The position numbers and the translations under genes are program-made. Source: Shewanella algidipiscicola (GTDB lineage Bacteria > Pseudomonadota > Gammaproteobacteria > Enterobacterales > Shewanellaceae). From it: DNA of 64,000 nt. The DNA lies in NCBI RefSeq assembly GCF_003605125.1, contig NZ_QPQT01000008.1:1-64000 (forward strand). Reading direction: 5' to 3'. This document shows positions 21,023 to 30,368 of this stretch, piece after piece. Position 1 is the first letter of the stretch, and each line of letters opens with the position of its first letter. The notes beneath the pieces are model-generated. The model searched no databases. It was not told the origin of the DNA and saw only the letters and a program-made list of their open reading frames with translations.

Positions 21023-21338
21023 CATCAACCCCATTATTTTATGGTTTTACTGCTCTTAAAGAGTCAGTGCTTCTTTTTGTTTCGCGCCGCATTTTACCCA
21101 AACGGTACTAAATAACAATACAATTAACGTAAAAATGCGAACACAATTTTCTAACATAAAAACAAACTGCAATGATTGGTCAACGCTTGTAAATATTGAC
21201 CCTATTTACAAGCTGACTTACCTGAGTTCGTTGGTCTAGCACCCTCATAAATCTGTAGCTACAGACACATGATTAGCTAGTACAGTGTTAATTAATAACG
21301 CTGTTTTGCTTGTTGTGAAAAATGGTGTAGTTAACTTT

Positions 21339-21362
21339 GACTCTGCCCTGCTGGGCAGAGTC
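21339..21362 (-). terminator. Hairpin downstream of nupC
   Basis: GACTCTGCCC and a matching GGCAGAGTC form a strong stem just after nupC. No long T-tract follows on the minus strand, so it may act as a 3'-end stabiliser instead. Confidence 0.5.
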
Positions 21363-21399
21363 ATCATTCAGGGGCATCCCCCAAGAAATTACCTGAGAC

Positions 21400-22659
21400 T
21401 TATAACGCTAGGAATAGACCCGCAAGCGTCGCACTCATCAAGTTTGCTAATGAACCTGCAATCACCGCACGGAAACCTAGCTTAGCAAGGTCGTGACGAC
21501 GGCTTGGCGCCATTGAACCTAGACCACCAAGTAAAATAGCGATTGAAGATAAGTTAGCGAAGCCACACAGTGCGAACGAGATGATAGCTTTAGTTCTATC
21601 CGTCATCACAGCATTCGTTGCTTCAACTAATAGACCGCCATCAGCCACATCTTTCAGATATGGAGCAAAATTGAGGTAAGCAACGAATTCGTTAACCACA
21701 ATCTTTTGACCGATGAAAGAACCGGCAACTAAAGCCTCGTTCCAAGGTACACCGATAAGGAATGCAAGTGGCATAAACACATAGCCTAAAATTAGCTCTA
21801 GAGTGATACCCTCTAAACCAAACAGACCCGTTACACCACCAATGATGCCGTTAAGCATGGCAATCAGCCCCACGAAAGCAAGTAGCATAGCCCCCACGTT
21901 TAATGCTAAATGCATACCCGATGAAGCACCTGCAGCAGCAGCATCTAATACGTTAGCTGGCTTATCAGGATCGTCTGGAAGCTCATCCATTTCATTAACC
22001 GTTTTCTCGGTTTCTGGATGCATCAGCTTAGCCATTAATAGGCCACCTGGAGCTGCCATGAAAGATGCAGCAACAAGGTACTGGATAGGTACACCCATCT
22101 GCGCGTAACCGGCTAAGACCGAACCCGCGATTGAGGCTAAACCACCGACCATGATGGCAAACAGCTCAGATTGCGTCATTGTCGCGATAAACGGACGAAC
22201 CACAAGTGGCGCTTCAGTTTGACCAACGAAGATATTGGCTGTCGCAGACATAGATTCAGTACGGCTAGTACCCAAGGCTTTTTGTAGCGCACCACCGATA
22301 ATACGGATGATCCACTGCATGATGCCAAGGTAGTAAAGTACGGCGATAAGTGAAGAGAAGAATACGATAACCGGTAGCACGTTAACCGCGAAGATGAAAC
22401 CAACTTTGAAGTTAGCTAAATCGCCGAAAAGGAAGCTGATACCGTCTTGTGCGTAACTAATAACGCTTGATACGCCATCAGAGACTGTTTGAAGAATATC
22501 TTTACCGACTGGAACATATAACACGAAACCTGCGAAAAACGCCTGAATAGCCAGCGCGCCAAACACAGTGCGGAAGTTAATAGCTTTTTTGTTATTTGAT
22601 AACAAAAAACCTATTGCAAGTAGGGTGACCACCCCTACCAAGCTCATTAAAATATCCAT
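21400..22659 (-). CDS. nupC: NupC-family concentrative nucleoside transporter
   Basis: Ion-coupled nucleoside import across the inner membrane. It has 419 residues with multiple hydrophobic helices. The family core is visible: the GQTEAPL re-entrant loop, and GVPWNEAL and NEFVAY in the C-terminal half, with the closing FANLSSIAI and [10 protein letters not shown] segments. This CNT subfamily is common in Vibrio and Shewanella. It is on the same strand as the Tsx-type channel and the deo genes, so it supplies their substrates. Confidence 0.92.
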   Translation of the reverse strand: MDILMSLVGVVTLLAIGFLLSNNKKAINFRTVFGALAIQAFFAGFVLYVPVGKDILQTVSDGVSSVISYAQDGISFLFGDLANFKVGFIFAVNVLPVIVFFSSLIAVLYYLGIMQWIIRIIGGALQKALGTSRTESMSATANIFVGQTEAPLVVRPFIATMTQSELFAIMVGGLASIAGSVLAGYAQMGVPIQYLVAASFMAAPGGLLMAKLMHPETEKTVNEMDELPDDPDKPANVLDAAAAGASSGMHLALNVGAMLLAFVGLIAMLNGIIGGVTGLFGLEGITLELILGYVFMPLAFLIGVPWNEALVAGSFIGQKIVVNEFVAYLNFAPYLKDVADGGLLVEATNAVMTDRTKAIISFALCGFANLSSIAILLGGLGSMAPSRRHDLAKLGFRAVIAGSLANLMSATLAGLFLAL

Positions 22660-22837
22660 TAACCATCACCCTATTGTTAATAATTTTTAATTATGTTGTT
22701 AACCAACCTTTTTTCAACATCAGATTATACCCGAGCGATTGGCTAAAATCGTCGTTTTGATCAAGTTTTTGAAGTTTTATTTCAATACGTTAGACCATAA
22801 ATTTGATGCGCCCCACATCTGTTTTTTAAAAATCAAA

Positions 22838-23659
22838 TTAGAGGTCAAAGAGTTGCAGGGTATTTCGAAACACTTGTTCTGAAACTAGAACGCGAGATTT
22901 TTTCTGCAACATTGCAATTTCTGCGATCAATAAATGCAACATTAAGTTAGATTCGCTGATATTATCGTCAACATCTGGTTTTTCCTGCTGTAAAGCAAGA
23001 GCCAGATCGGTCTCAACCACTAAAGATGCTAAGGGCAGATTGACAATGGACTCTCGTAGCTTTTTGGCCGTTTTGTTTAATAGTAGATGGCCGATCCCCA
23101 GCTTCATACCACAATCGAGATACTGCTGCGCCAATTGAGTACTGCCATAAAAGCCATGGATCACTCCCGCTTTGTTTAATGGATAACGCTTAAGTAAATG
23201 CAATACTTCATTATGAGCTTTGACACTGTGAATTATTACTGGCAAGTCAAAACGCTGCGCCAAACTTAACTGCGCCTCGAAACAGTGAATTTGCATATCC
23301 CACGTGTCACGATATCCACCATCGAGGCCACATTCACCAATCGCCACTAAGCGTTTGTCTTGCTTGTTTTTTATCAGTAATTGTTCAAGTTGAACTATGT
23401 CACTAGGCCATTGCTCATCGCAATACCAAGGATGAATGCCTAAGGCATAACTGCAATCATATTGCTTCGCTACGGCGCGTTGCTTAGCCCAATGGGCAGC
23501 AGATACTCCGGGGATCACTGCATGCACTAAACCCAGTCGCTGCATGTGCAACATTAATATGTCACGCTTTGCATCAAACAAATCAAAATCTAGGTGGATA
23601 TGGCTGTCAATAACGGGCATCACTGGTGCCTTAGCGTTAAAAGTAATACGACTGACCAT
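22838..23659 (-). CDS. TatD-family metal-dependent hydrolase
   Basis: A TIM-barrel metallohydrolase of the TatD family (3'-5' DNase/RNase activity in studied members). Metal ligands are visible in DSHIHLDF near residue 18, the catalytic Glu in GECGLDG near 108, His in VIIHSVKAH, His in GVIHGFYG and Asp in VVETDLAL. The start at 23659 follows AAGGGGGG, a strong ribosome site. It resembles the YjjV branch. Confidence 0.88.
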   Translation of the reverse strand: MVSRITFNAKAPVMPVIDSHIHLDFDLFDAKRDILMLHMQRLGLVHAVIPGVSAAHWAKQRAVAKQYDCSYALGIHPWYCDEQWPSDIVQLEQLLIKNKQDKRLVAIGECGLDGGYRDTWDMQIHCFEAQLSLAQRFDLPVIIHSVKAHNEVLHLLKRYPLNKAGVIHGFYGSTQLAQQYLDCGMKLGIGHLLLNKTAKKLRESIVNLPLASLVVETDLALALQQEKPDVDDNISESNLMLHLLIAEIAMLQKKSRVLVSEQVFRNTLQLFDL

Positions 23660-23982
23660 ACGAGCCCCCCCTTCTAATGGCTGTCATGCGATGAACACTT
23701 GGCTGATGATTCAATGTCATCAAACATCAGCTTGGATGAAGTGACACCTTGTACTTGAGCTTTCTGCGCCGAACGCGCGTTATTAAACCCTGCTCAGCCA
23801 GTATGGCACGCACAACATCGCTGGCTATTTTCGGTAAATCCCATGCGATCGCACCAAGCAATGTAGGTTTGCCACCATGTACATTTCATTTAACGGCTCT
23901 CGCAACGAGCATGCTTACAAAATGAGCATGCTTACAATAAGGGGGTTAAATGACACGACTAAAACCACTCTATTTTAGACAC
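23660..23982. other. Intergenic, no gene seen
   Basis: No open frame with coding character. A direct repeat GAGCATGCTTACAA occurs twice near 23907 and 23924, and the right end runs into the prfC terminator. Confidence 0.5.
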
Positions 23983-24010
23983 AAAAAAAGCAGACGGATC
24001 TGCTTTTTTT
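23983..24010. terminator. Bidirectional terminator after prfC
   Basis: AAAAAAAGCAGA and TCTGCTTTTTTT form a symmetrical stem flanked by an A-run and a T-run, so it can stop transcription in both directions. It lies about 50 bp past the prfC stop. Confidence 0.9.
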
Positions 24011-24057
24011 ATCTGCAATGCTGAGCGTAATGCTATAGAGACAAGCTTGATTAAATC

Positions 24058-25644
24058 TTAGTTTTCGCGTGTTTTGGCAAACTCAATATCTGGATAACGC
24101 TCCATCGACAAGTTGAGATTAACCATAGTCGGTGCGATATAGGTTAAGTTATCGCCACCATCGAGTGCTAAGTTATTACTGCACTTGCGCTTAAAGTCAT
24201 CCAGCTTTTTGTGATCGTCACAATAAACCCAGCGAGCCGTTGCTACGCTGATCGCTTCGTAAATAGCTTCCACTTTGTATTCACTTTTTAAGCGCTGTAC
24301 AACCACCTCAAACTGCAGCACACCGACAGCGCCGACGATTAAATCGTTAGTGTCTAAGGGTCTAAACACCTGTACGGCCCCCTCTTCTGACAGCTGCACT
24401 AAGCCTTTTAGCAGTTGCTTTTGTTTTAATGGATCTTTTAAACGAATTCGGCGGAACATTTCTGGGGCAAAATTAGGGATACCGGTATAGCGAAATTTAT
24501 CACCTTGAGTAAAGGTATCACCGATTCGAATCGTACCGTGGTTATGCAAGCCTATGATGTCGCCAGGATAAGCCGCCTCGGCGCGATTACGATCTCCTGC
24601 CATAAAGGTCAAAGCATCACTGACATTAACATCTTTACCTATACGCACATGGTGCATCTTCATGCCTTGCTCGTAACGTCCAGTACAGATACGCATAAAG
24701 GCCACACGGTCACGATGTTTAGGGTCCATGTTGGCTTGAATCTTAAACACAAAACCACTGAACTTTGGCTCTTCAGGCTCCATGACTCTGACATCGGTTT
24801 CGCGCGCTTGTGGACGCGGTGCCCATTGCACGATACCGTCAAGAATATGGTCAACACCAAAGTTACCCAATGCGGTACCAAAGAAAACCGGAGTCAGTTC
24901 ACCTTTTAGAAAAGCATCTAAATCAAACTCATTAGAGGCGCCTAAAACGAGCTCCATCTCATCACGGATCTCTTGCGCATAGCTGCCAATGGCTTGGTCT
25001 AGCTCAGGATTATTTAACCCTTTAATGATCTGTGAATCTTGAATCGTATGTCCCATACCATTTTGATACAGGATCACCTCATCACGCAACAGGTGATAGA
25101 CCCCTTTAAACTCTTTACCTGCGCCAATGGGCCAAGTGATCGGGGCGCAAGCAATATTGAGTACATCTTCGACTTCGTCCATCAACTCAATCGGATCTCG
25201 AATATCACGGTCGAGCTTGTTCATGAAGGTGACAATCGGCGTGTCACGTAGACGCGTCACTTCCATTAATTTGATGGTACGTTGCTCAACACCTTTAGCC
25301 GAATCGATCACCATCAAACAAGAGTCAACGGCGGTCAATGTACGGTAAGTATCTTCCGAAAAGTCTTCGTGACCTGGGGTATCAAGCAGGTTAACCAAGG
25401 CGTCACGATAAGGAAATTGCATCACAGAGGTGGTAATGGAAATACCACGATCTTTTTCCATTTCCATCCAGTCTGATTTAGCATGCTGGCCTGATTTTTT
25501 GCCTTTTACCGTACCGGCTTTTTGCAAAGCGTTGCCGAACAGCAATACCTTTTCAGTAATGGTAGTCTTACCGGCATCGGGGTGAGAGATGATAGCAAAG
25601 GTCCTTCGCTTATTGATTTCATTGAGAAAATCTTGGTTTGCCAT
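24058..25644 (-). CDS. prfC: Peptide chain release factor 3 (ICE target gene)
   Basis: RF3 is a translational GTPase that recycles RF1/RF2 from the ribosome. It has 528 residues with the G1 loop HPDAGKTT near residue 21, the DTPGHED G3 motif, the NKLD G4 motif and later elongation-factor-like domains. SXT/R391 elements integrate in the 5' end of this gene and supply a new start and promoter. Here SetR- and Cro-like genes begin right upstream, so the first codons (MANQDFLNE) are likely of element origin and the rest chromosomal. The frame is intact. Confidence 0.95.
   Translation of the reverse strand: MANQDFLNEINKRRTFAIISHPDAGKTTITEKVLLFGNALQKAGTVKGKKSGQHAKSDWMEMEKDRGISITTSVMQFPYRDALVNLLDTPGHEDFSEDTYRTLTAVDSCLMVIDSAKGVEQRTIKLMEVTRLRDTPIVTFMNKLDRDIRDPIELMDEVEDVLNIACAPITWPIGAGKEFKGVYHLLRDEVILYQNGMGHTIQDSQIIKGLNNPELDQAIGSYAQEIRDEMELVLGASNEFDLDAFLKGELTPVFFGTALGNFGVDHILDGIVQWAPRPQARETDVRVMEPEEPKFSGFVFKIQANMDPKHRDRVAFMRICTGRYEQGMKMHHVRIGKDVNVSDALTFMAGDRNRAEAAYPGDIIGLHNHGTIRIGDTFTQGDKFRYTGIPNFAPEMFRRIRLKDPLKQKQLLKGLVQLSEEGAVQVFRPLDTNDLIVGAVGVLQFEVVVQRLKSEYKVEAIYEAISVATARWVYCDDHKKLDDFKRKCSNNLALDGGDNLTYIAPTMVNLNLSMERYPDIEFAKTREN
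25570..25644. other. Inferred ICE-chromosome junction (attR region) in prfC
   Basis: The conserved block of prfC ([16 protein letters not shown], coded at about 25560-25610) marks where SXT/R391 integration is known to occur. Element genes start immediately to the right and chromosomal housekeeping genes lie to the left. The exact core cannot be set without the other junction, which is outside the window. Confidence 0.6.
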
Positions 25645-25900
25645 GTATAAATTCTTTTAGTTTGTACACGGATTTGTACACACTTTTGGAAGTACTCTCT
25701 TTTCAGTTCTTCGCTTGTCAAATCCGTCGTGTTAATCGTAATTGGCCGCTATTTTCGCTGATCTTGACTTTATAAACAATCAATGGTTATCTAATCGGTT
25801 ACCATTTACTCTCAGCGTGCGCCAATGCTCAGTTGTAGCTGTTTGCAATCGTTGCTTCTTCAGCTCATGAACAACTGTGGCTAAACCACAAATTCCATCG
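25645..25900 (-). promoter_or_regulatory. Element-supplied promoter region of prfC
   Basis: A 256-bp gap between prfC and setR with no gene. In this ICE family it must carry the promoter that keeps prfC expressed after integration. I did not find an unambiguous -35/-10 pair. Confidence 0.4.
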
Positions 25901-26548
25901 CTACCAAAAATCGATGATAGCTTGTCGTACTACACCGATGATGGTGCAGTTGCCGTTGATCGGTATTGCAGGGTATTGCGGGTTCAAAGGTTTTAGATAC
26001 TTCTGTTCACCATCAATAACCAACTGCTTAAAGGTTGCTTCTTTCGAATCATCCAAACGCGCAACAACCAATGAACCTGAAGAGTAAGGTAACTCAGGAT
26101 CAACAACGATCACTGCCCCCTCAGGTATGGATTTTTTTCCGCTTGGATTTTCCATACTGTCGCCTTTTACGCGAAGTGCGAAACAACCCTCATGTGCTTT
26201 CCCAGTGACTTCACGCCACTCCTCAGCATCTTCATGGGCAAATCCCTCCGCTATTTCAGTCCAATCACCGGCCTGAACCCAGTTAATGAGAGGAATTCTT
26301 CCCTTAATATCAGGCCCGACTTCTACATTACCGACCCCCAAGCCAATCTCGCCATCACCTGTGGCGAGCCAATGAGCATTCACGCGAAGCGCCTCCGCGA
26401 TCTGCATGGTGTAACGAGACCTAGCCGATTTACCAGAGCAAATCTGGCTGATCGACTGCTGTTTGATACCAATGCGACGAGCCAACTCAGACTGAGTCAC
26501 CCCAGTAAGCTGCAAGGCATGGTTTAGTCGTTCGGATAAAGTTTTCAT
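25901..26548 (-). CDS. setR: CI-like master repressor SetR
   Basis: A lambda CI-type repressor of 215 residues, the length of SXT SetR. An N-terminal helix-turn-helix (QSELARRIGIKQQSISQI) is followed by a self-cleavage site (Ala-Gly in NWVQAGDW near residue 91) and an S24/LexA-like domain with the catalytic Ser in VKGDSMENP and Lys in ATFKQL. In the family it represses conjugation genes and is inactivated by RecA during DNA damage. It is divergent from cro, with four operator-like palindromes between them. Confidence 0.9.
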   Translation of the reverse strand: MKTLSERLNHALQLTGVTQSELARRIGIKQQSISQICSGKSARSRYTMQIAEALRVNAHWLATGDGEIGLGVGNVEVGPDIKGRIPLINWVQAGDWTEIAEGFAHEDAEEWREVTGKAHEGCFALRVKGDSMENPSGKKSIPEGAVIVVDPELPYSSGSLVVARLDDSKEATFKQLVIDGEQKYLKPLNPQYPAIPINGNCTIIGVVRQAIIDFW

Positions 26549-26559
26549 AAGCCCGTATT

Positions 26560-26656
26560 CTACAAATAAAACTGTAGCCTTTCAACAATTTTAACTGTTG
26601 ACTTATCTACAGTTTAAACTGTAACATTCAATCTTGTAACAGTTTTTATTGTAACA
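26560..26656. promoter_or_regulatory. SetR/Cro operators and divergent promoters
   Basis: Four related palindromes lie between setR and cro: CTACAAATAAAACTGTAG (26560-26577), CAACAATTTTAACTGTTG (26583-26600), a site centred on ACAGTTTAAACTGT (about 26608-26624) and TGTAACAGTTTTTATTGTAACA (26635-26656). All share an ACAGT/ACTGT-type half-site. A TTGACT at about 26598 is a candidate -35 for the rightward promoter. This matches the known plan of one OL and three OR-type operators in SXT. Confidence 0.8.
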
Positions 26657-26665
26657 GGAGACGGT

Positions 26666-26917
26666 ATGGAAGTGTTCAACACGACACAAAAACATCTCCG
26701 CCGTGCCATTGACTTGGTCGGCGGGCAATCAGCATTAGCGCGAGCCATCAACTCAAAACAGCAAAACGTCTGGTTTTGGTTGAATAAATCAGGGCGTGTT
26801 CCCGCTGAATTCGTTTTACCCATCGAACAAGCTACGCAAGGACAGGTAACCCGATCTCAGTTAAGACCGGACATCTACCCCGAATGCCCAAGCGAGCTGA
26901 AAGCCAGTAACCAGTAG
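26666..26917 (+). CDS. croS: Cro-like repressor
   Basis: An 83-residue single-domain helix-turn-helix protein with the YdaS/Cro plan (GGQSALARAINSKQQNVWFWL, in which an alanine-rich helix leads to the recognition helix). Start preceded by AGGAG. It sits opposite setR and heads the rightward operon, the place of croS in SXT/R391 elements, where it opposes SetR. Confidence 0.82.
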   Translation: MEVFNTTQKHLRRAIDLVGGQSALARAINSKQQNVWFWLNKSGRVPAEFVLPIEQATQGQVTRSQLRPDIYPECPSELKASNQ

Positions 26918-26972
26918 GATTAAGGGCAAGTAATGGTCAGCATTTTACGTAAACACAGAAGCGAGTACCTCC

Positions 26973-27842
26973 ATGCGTGATTATGGCAAGGTCTATACCC
27001 GCTTTTGGCTAAAGCAAAACGTTTTGTCCTGGAGTGACTCTGCGAAGTTGCTAGGACTGTATTTGCTTACATGCCCACATTGTAATTTGCTTGGCTGCTT
27101 TCGACTGCCGATTGGTTACGTTGCTTCTGACTTGAACTGGGATGAGCAACAGGTTGCCAAGGCGTTAAGTGAGTTAGAACAAGATCAGTTCCTGATTCGT
27201 TGCGAGGGATCTGGTTGGACTTTGATTCGAAGCTTTCTGAAGCACAACCCAATCGAAAACCCAAACCAAGGTAAGGCAGCCTTTCGGTTGCTTAAAGATG
27301 TACCTGCCGACTTCGTTGGTATGGCATCGCTTTTGAAATCTCTTGCCGCTTTTCAAGCTCGGCTTCCAGAAGAATTTTCATCATTGTTTATGCCTGATGG
27401 CAACCCGGTAAGGGACTCTCAACGGTCGGATGACTCTGAGGGAAGCAATAAACCAACAGTTAAAACTGTTGACCAGATACAGTTTGAAGACTTCTGGGAT
27501 GTACAAATACGCAAAGAAAAAAAAGCGAAAGCCAAAGAAGAATGGCTACGCATGGGCCTCAATGAAGACCATGAACTCGCCTTGGAAGTGCTAACACGCT
27601 GGAAAGAGCAACGAGACAACCGATTGCAGTATCAAGACCGGACTAAGACCCCTATGCCACATAACTGGCTTTTAAACCGGCAATGGGAAGACGAGTACGT
27701 TCGCATTAATGAAGTACAGCAATCATCGACGAGCCTAAAGGGCAGCAATCACCAATTGAATATTGAAGAAAGCAATCGCCGCATTGCTGAAAGCTGGGCC
27801 GGACCAGGTATTCGGGAGGTTCGTTCAAGTGCAGGAGGTTGA
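26973..27842 (+). CDS. Phage replication-like winged-helix protein
   Basis: A 289-residue protein whose N-terminus (about 1-110) looks like a winged helix of replication-initiation proteins (WSDSAKLLGLYLL, then a wing with a WTLIRSFLKHNP segment). The C-terminus is charged and contains MPHNWLLNRQWED, typical of DnaT/primosomal or phage O-type proteins. It is the first long gene after cro, the position of the replication gene O in lambda. Function in the ICE is not known to me. Confidence 0.5.
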   Translation: MRDYGKVYTRFWLKQNVLSWSDSAKLLGLYLLTCPHCNLLGCFRLPIGYVASDLNWDEQQVAKALSELEQDQFLIRCEGSGWTLIRSFLKHNPIENPNQGKAAFRLLKDVPADFVGMASLLKSLAAFQARLPEEFSSLFMPDGNPVRDSQRSDDSEGSNKPTVKTVDQIQFEDFWDVQIRKEKKAKAKEEWLRMGLNEDHELALEVLTRWKEQRDNRLQYQDRTKTPMPHNWLLNRQWEDEYVRINEVQQSSTSLKGSNHQLNIEESNRRIAESWAGPGIREVRSSAGG

Positions 27843-28491
27843 TAAACGCGAGTTTGCTGAAGTTTGGGGAGCAGCTTGGGCCATGTATGGCAAAAGCGTA
27901 TCACCGCAATTGCTATCCATCGCATTTGAAGCCCTTCGTGCTTACAGCATTGAAGAAGTGCGAATCGGTCTGACTCGGCATATTCAATCCCCGGATACTG
28001 GGCAATTTTTTCCAAAGCCCGCTGACGTCATCAAGCATATCGATGGCAACTCTGGCTCAAGAGCCATGGTTGCTTGGAACAAAGTTGACAAGGCTGTTCG
28101 TCAGGTTGGCGCTTGGACATCCGTGATGTTTGACGATGCGTTTATTCACCGCGTTATTTCAGACATGGGGGGATGGGTTGAACTCTGCAAGGTTGACGAC
28201 AGGGAATACCCCTTTAAGCAAAAAGAGTTTTTAGCACGCTACCAGGCTTACTTGCTCCGGGACGAAGTGGGTGAATACCCAAGGCTATTACAGGGTATTG
28301 CAGACCATCAGAACCAGCAAAAAGGATTTGATATGCAAGCGCCGGTTGCCGTGGGCGACTGGTCAAAAGCGGCACAAGTTTATACGAGAGGCATCGCCGA
28401 CTTTAGCGCAGTGCCTTTAAAAAGAATAAGCCCGAAAGCCATTCAAGCGCTTCTCGGAAATGAATTAGAGGACAAAAATGAAAACGATTAA
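27829..28491 (+). CDS. DUF6475-like (phage P-like) protein
   Basis: A protein of about 220 residues, resembling the DUF6475/replication-P-like proteins of phages and ICEs (conserved WGAAWAMYGK...FFPKPADVI core). I chose the GTG at 27829 because GGGAGG precedes it at good spacing and it overlaps the upstream stop by only 14 bases. An in-frame ATG at 27763 would lie 80 bases inside the upstream gene. It is probably translationally coupled to its neighbour. Confidence 0.55.
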   Translation: MQEVDKREFAEVWGAAWAMYGKSVSPQLLSIAFEALRAYSIEEVRIGLTRHIQSPDTGQFFPKPADVIKHIDGNSGSRAMVAWNKVDKAVRQVGAWTSVMFDDAFIHRVISDMGGWVELCKVDDREYPFKQKEFLARYQAYLLRDEVGEYPRLLQGIADHQNQQKGFDMQAPVAVGDWSKAAQVYTRGIADFSAVPLKRISPKAIQALLGNELEDKNEND

Positions 28492-29026
28492 AGCAAAAAC
28501 GATTGCCCTAGCGATAGCCATGTCCGCAAGCACTTCAGTCTATGCGTTTCCGGGCTATCAGTGGGAAAAAGCAGCACAAAGCGTTGGTATTGATCCAGTC
28601 ATGCTCTACGCCGTTGCCTTGGCTGAGTCTGCCTCACATCGCGGTCTCAACATGACCAGTCCATGGCCATACGCAATTCGCAATGGTTCAAATGCAACTT
28701 ACGCCAAATCTCAGACAGAAGCGAAGCAACTGTTAAACCAAGCACTGCAAGAGAGTGAAAAATACCAGCTCGATATTGGCCTTATGCAAATCAATTTGCA
28801 TTGGCATGGGCATCGAGTGAGCTCAGCAGCTGAACTGCTAGACCCCATCACCAACCTTACTGTCGGCTCCAGTATTTTGGCCGAAGCAATCAAGTCTTCA
28901 CCAAACGATTTAGAGCTTGGCATAGGCCGCTATCACAGTTGGAACGAAGAGCGTGCACGCTGGTATGGACAAAGAGTGCTTTCTATTTATCGCAATATTT
29001 TACATGAACTGGAGGTCCGTCAATGA
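28478..29026 (+). CDS. Periplasmic lytic transglycosylase
   Basis: A 182-residue exported protein with a signal peptide (cleavage after VYA) and an SLT-type fold. The catalytic Glu is in VALAESAS, and the GLMQINLHWHG and GRYHSWNEERARWYGQRVL motifs follow. Such enzymes open peptidoglycan for mating-channel assembly. The start overlaps the upstream stop by 14 bases and the stop overlaps setD by 4, so it is part of the cro-setC operon. Confidence 0.82.
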   Translation: MKTIKAKTIALAIAMSASTSVYAFPGYQWEKAAQSVGIDPVMLYAVALAESASHRGLNMTSPWPYAIRNGSNATYAKSQTEAKQLLNQALQESEKYQLDIGLMQINLHWHGHRVSSAAELLDPITNLTVGSSILAEAIKSSPNDLELGIGRYHSWNEERARWYGQRVLSIYRNILHELEVRQ

Positions 29027-29322
29027 CAACCAATCAACAAGACTTCTATCAATTAAATTTGGCGTACCTACACGCAGCACGAGAATTAGCGCGAATTGAT
29101 CCGCAAGAGGCTGTCTTGCGCTTTGGACTTACACGCGATGTGGTTGATGCACTGATTAATGCTGGTGTTGACGACCTGCAACGAGTGGCGACCTCATCAT
29201 TCATGCTGTTTCAACCAAGGGGAAACCAGAGCCAACTGATTGAGATGGTGAAGAGCAAAGGCACAGGTATCCCAAGAATCGCTTATTTATTATCAACCTT
29301 AAACAACAAGGGGGATGCATGA
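29023..29322 (+). CDS. setD: FlhD-like activator subunit SetD
   Basis: A 99-residue protein with FlhD character (FYQLNLAYLHAARELARIDPQ, a helical N-terminus that pairs with FlhC). SetD and SetC together form the master activator of SXT/R391 transfer genes. It overlaps its neighbours by ATGA on both sides and has a GGAGG ribosome site. The order setD-setC next to eex matches the known layout. Confidence 0.85.
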   Translation: MTTNQQDFYQLNLAYLHAARELARIDPQEAVLRFGLTRDVVDALINAGVDDLQRVATSSFMLFQPRGNQSQLIEMVKSKGTGIPRIAYLLSTLNNKGDA

Positions 29323-29852
29323 TTGATAACCTGTCCAAAAGTGAGCTGTTTACCCGAGCCTCGCTGCTTATTAAATACGGATTTCGAACAACCATTATCG
29401 CGCTCGATACAGGTTTGCCAATCCACATTATCAGAAGGCTCCACAAAGAAGTGACTGGCAAGTCACCTTGTCCTGGTCAATTGCCAGAATCTGATGCCAT
29501 CGTTAAAAGTAGAAGAGCCTTGGTTGAAGGCTCCCTGCTGATGGCGCTTTATGTCAATATTGGTGGTGACAATGTCTACAAGCAATTAAATATTGATGCT
29601 TTGATGAAGGCTTACGATGCGTACTTGGTTGCAAGAAAAGAAGCAGATCTTCCAGCTGAGATCCCCTGGAAAAAACTAACCATCAATGAAGGTTGGGTTC
29701 TAGCTCGTGATTTAAGATCACAGCTTGCATCCTTACACCGGTGTCGATGCGGTAGTCTGTATTTGACGGTATCTCAACAGCGCATTCAGCTTAAATGTCC
29801 TGTGTGCGAAATTATGGCCGAGCAAACCACTAGAGCACTTTTTGAGAACTAA
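29319..29852 (+). CDS. setC: FlhC-like activator subunit SetC
   Basis: A 177-residue protein of FlhC type, with the four-cysteine zinc site in the C-terminal part (CRCG, then CPVC about 16 residues later). With SetD it activates the conjugation promoters. The start is coupled to the setD stop and preceded by AAGGGGG. Expression depends on relief of SetR repression through the upstream promoter region. Confidence 0.88.
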   Translation: MIDNLSKSELFTRASLLIKYGFRTTIIALDTGLPIHIIRRLHKEVTGKSPCPGQLPESDAIVKSRRALVEGSLLMALYVNIGGDNVYKQLNIDALMKAYDAYLVARKEADLPAEIPWKKLTINEGWVLARDLRSQLASLHRCRCGSLYLTVSQQRIQLKCPVCEIMAEQTTRALFEN

Positions 29853-29906
29853 CATGCTGATACATGATTTGATTGTGCACCGCCCGTGCACTTTGAGAGT
29901 ACTAAG

Positions 29907-30338
29907 ATGACAAACTTACTTAAATCTTTACCAGCACGCTGCTGGGTTATATCACTGGGGCTTTTTCTGGCGACTTTGGCTGCGGCTCATTTTTTTCCAT
30001 CAGAAATATTAACGTCATCTGCCAAGTTAGCGGCTCTGCCATTTCTGTTCTGCACCGTCGTTTTTCTCAGCTACTTGGGATTCAAAGCGACCTGCAACCC
30101 CATCGGCCTTATAGCCATCACCACTATGTTTTTAGCAATCGCATATTGGCAAGCGAGTTGGACAATTTTCTGTGTCGGCTTAGCTTTCTTAGGCTTAAGC
30201 GGTCTAATCCGTTTGTTTCAAAGGCAACTGAAAGATACCGGTCGAGAACTAAGCCTGAGCGAAAAAAAATATTGGTACTGGGTAAACGAATTTGCAGATG
30301 GTCGCTCATCTATTCTCCCCAAAAAACCAAAAAAGTAG
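29907..30338 (+). CDS. eex: Entry exclusion protein Eex
   Basis: A 143-residue inner-membrane protein with about four hydrophobic segments and a charged C-terminus. The location between setC and the convergent traG is that of Eex in SXT/R391 elements, which blocks redundant transfer by recognising TraG of the donor. The start at 29907 (MTNLLKSLPAR) is preferred over one seven codons upstream. Convergent traG is separated by one hairpin. Confidence 0.75.
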   Translation: MTNLLKSLPARCWVISLGLFLATLAAAHFFPSEILTSSAKLAALPFLFCTVVFLSYLGFKATCNPIGLIAITTMFLAIAYWQASWTIFCVGLAFLGLSGLIRLFQRQLKDTGRELSLSEKKYWYWVNEFADGRSSILPKKPKK

Positions 30339-30359
30339 CCAGCCTATCACGCTGGCTAC
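30335..30359. terminator. Bidirectional hairpin between eex and traG
   Basis: GTAGCCAGC and GCTGGCTAC form a 9-bp stem with a 7-base loop, flanked by an A-run on the left and CTTCTATTTC on the right. It serves convergent genes. Confidence 0.8.
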
Positions 30360-30368
30360 CTTCTATTT

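Noticed and set aside
24505..25476. Plus-strand frames opposite prfC
   Set aside because: They are shadows of the conserved RF3 coding sequence.
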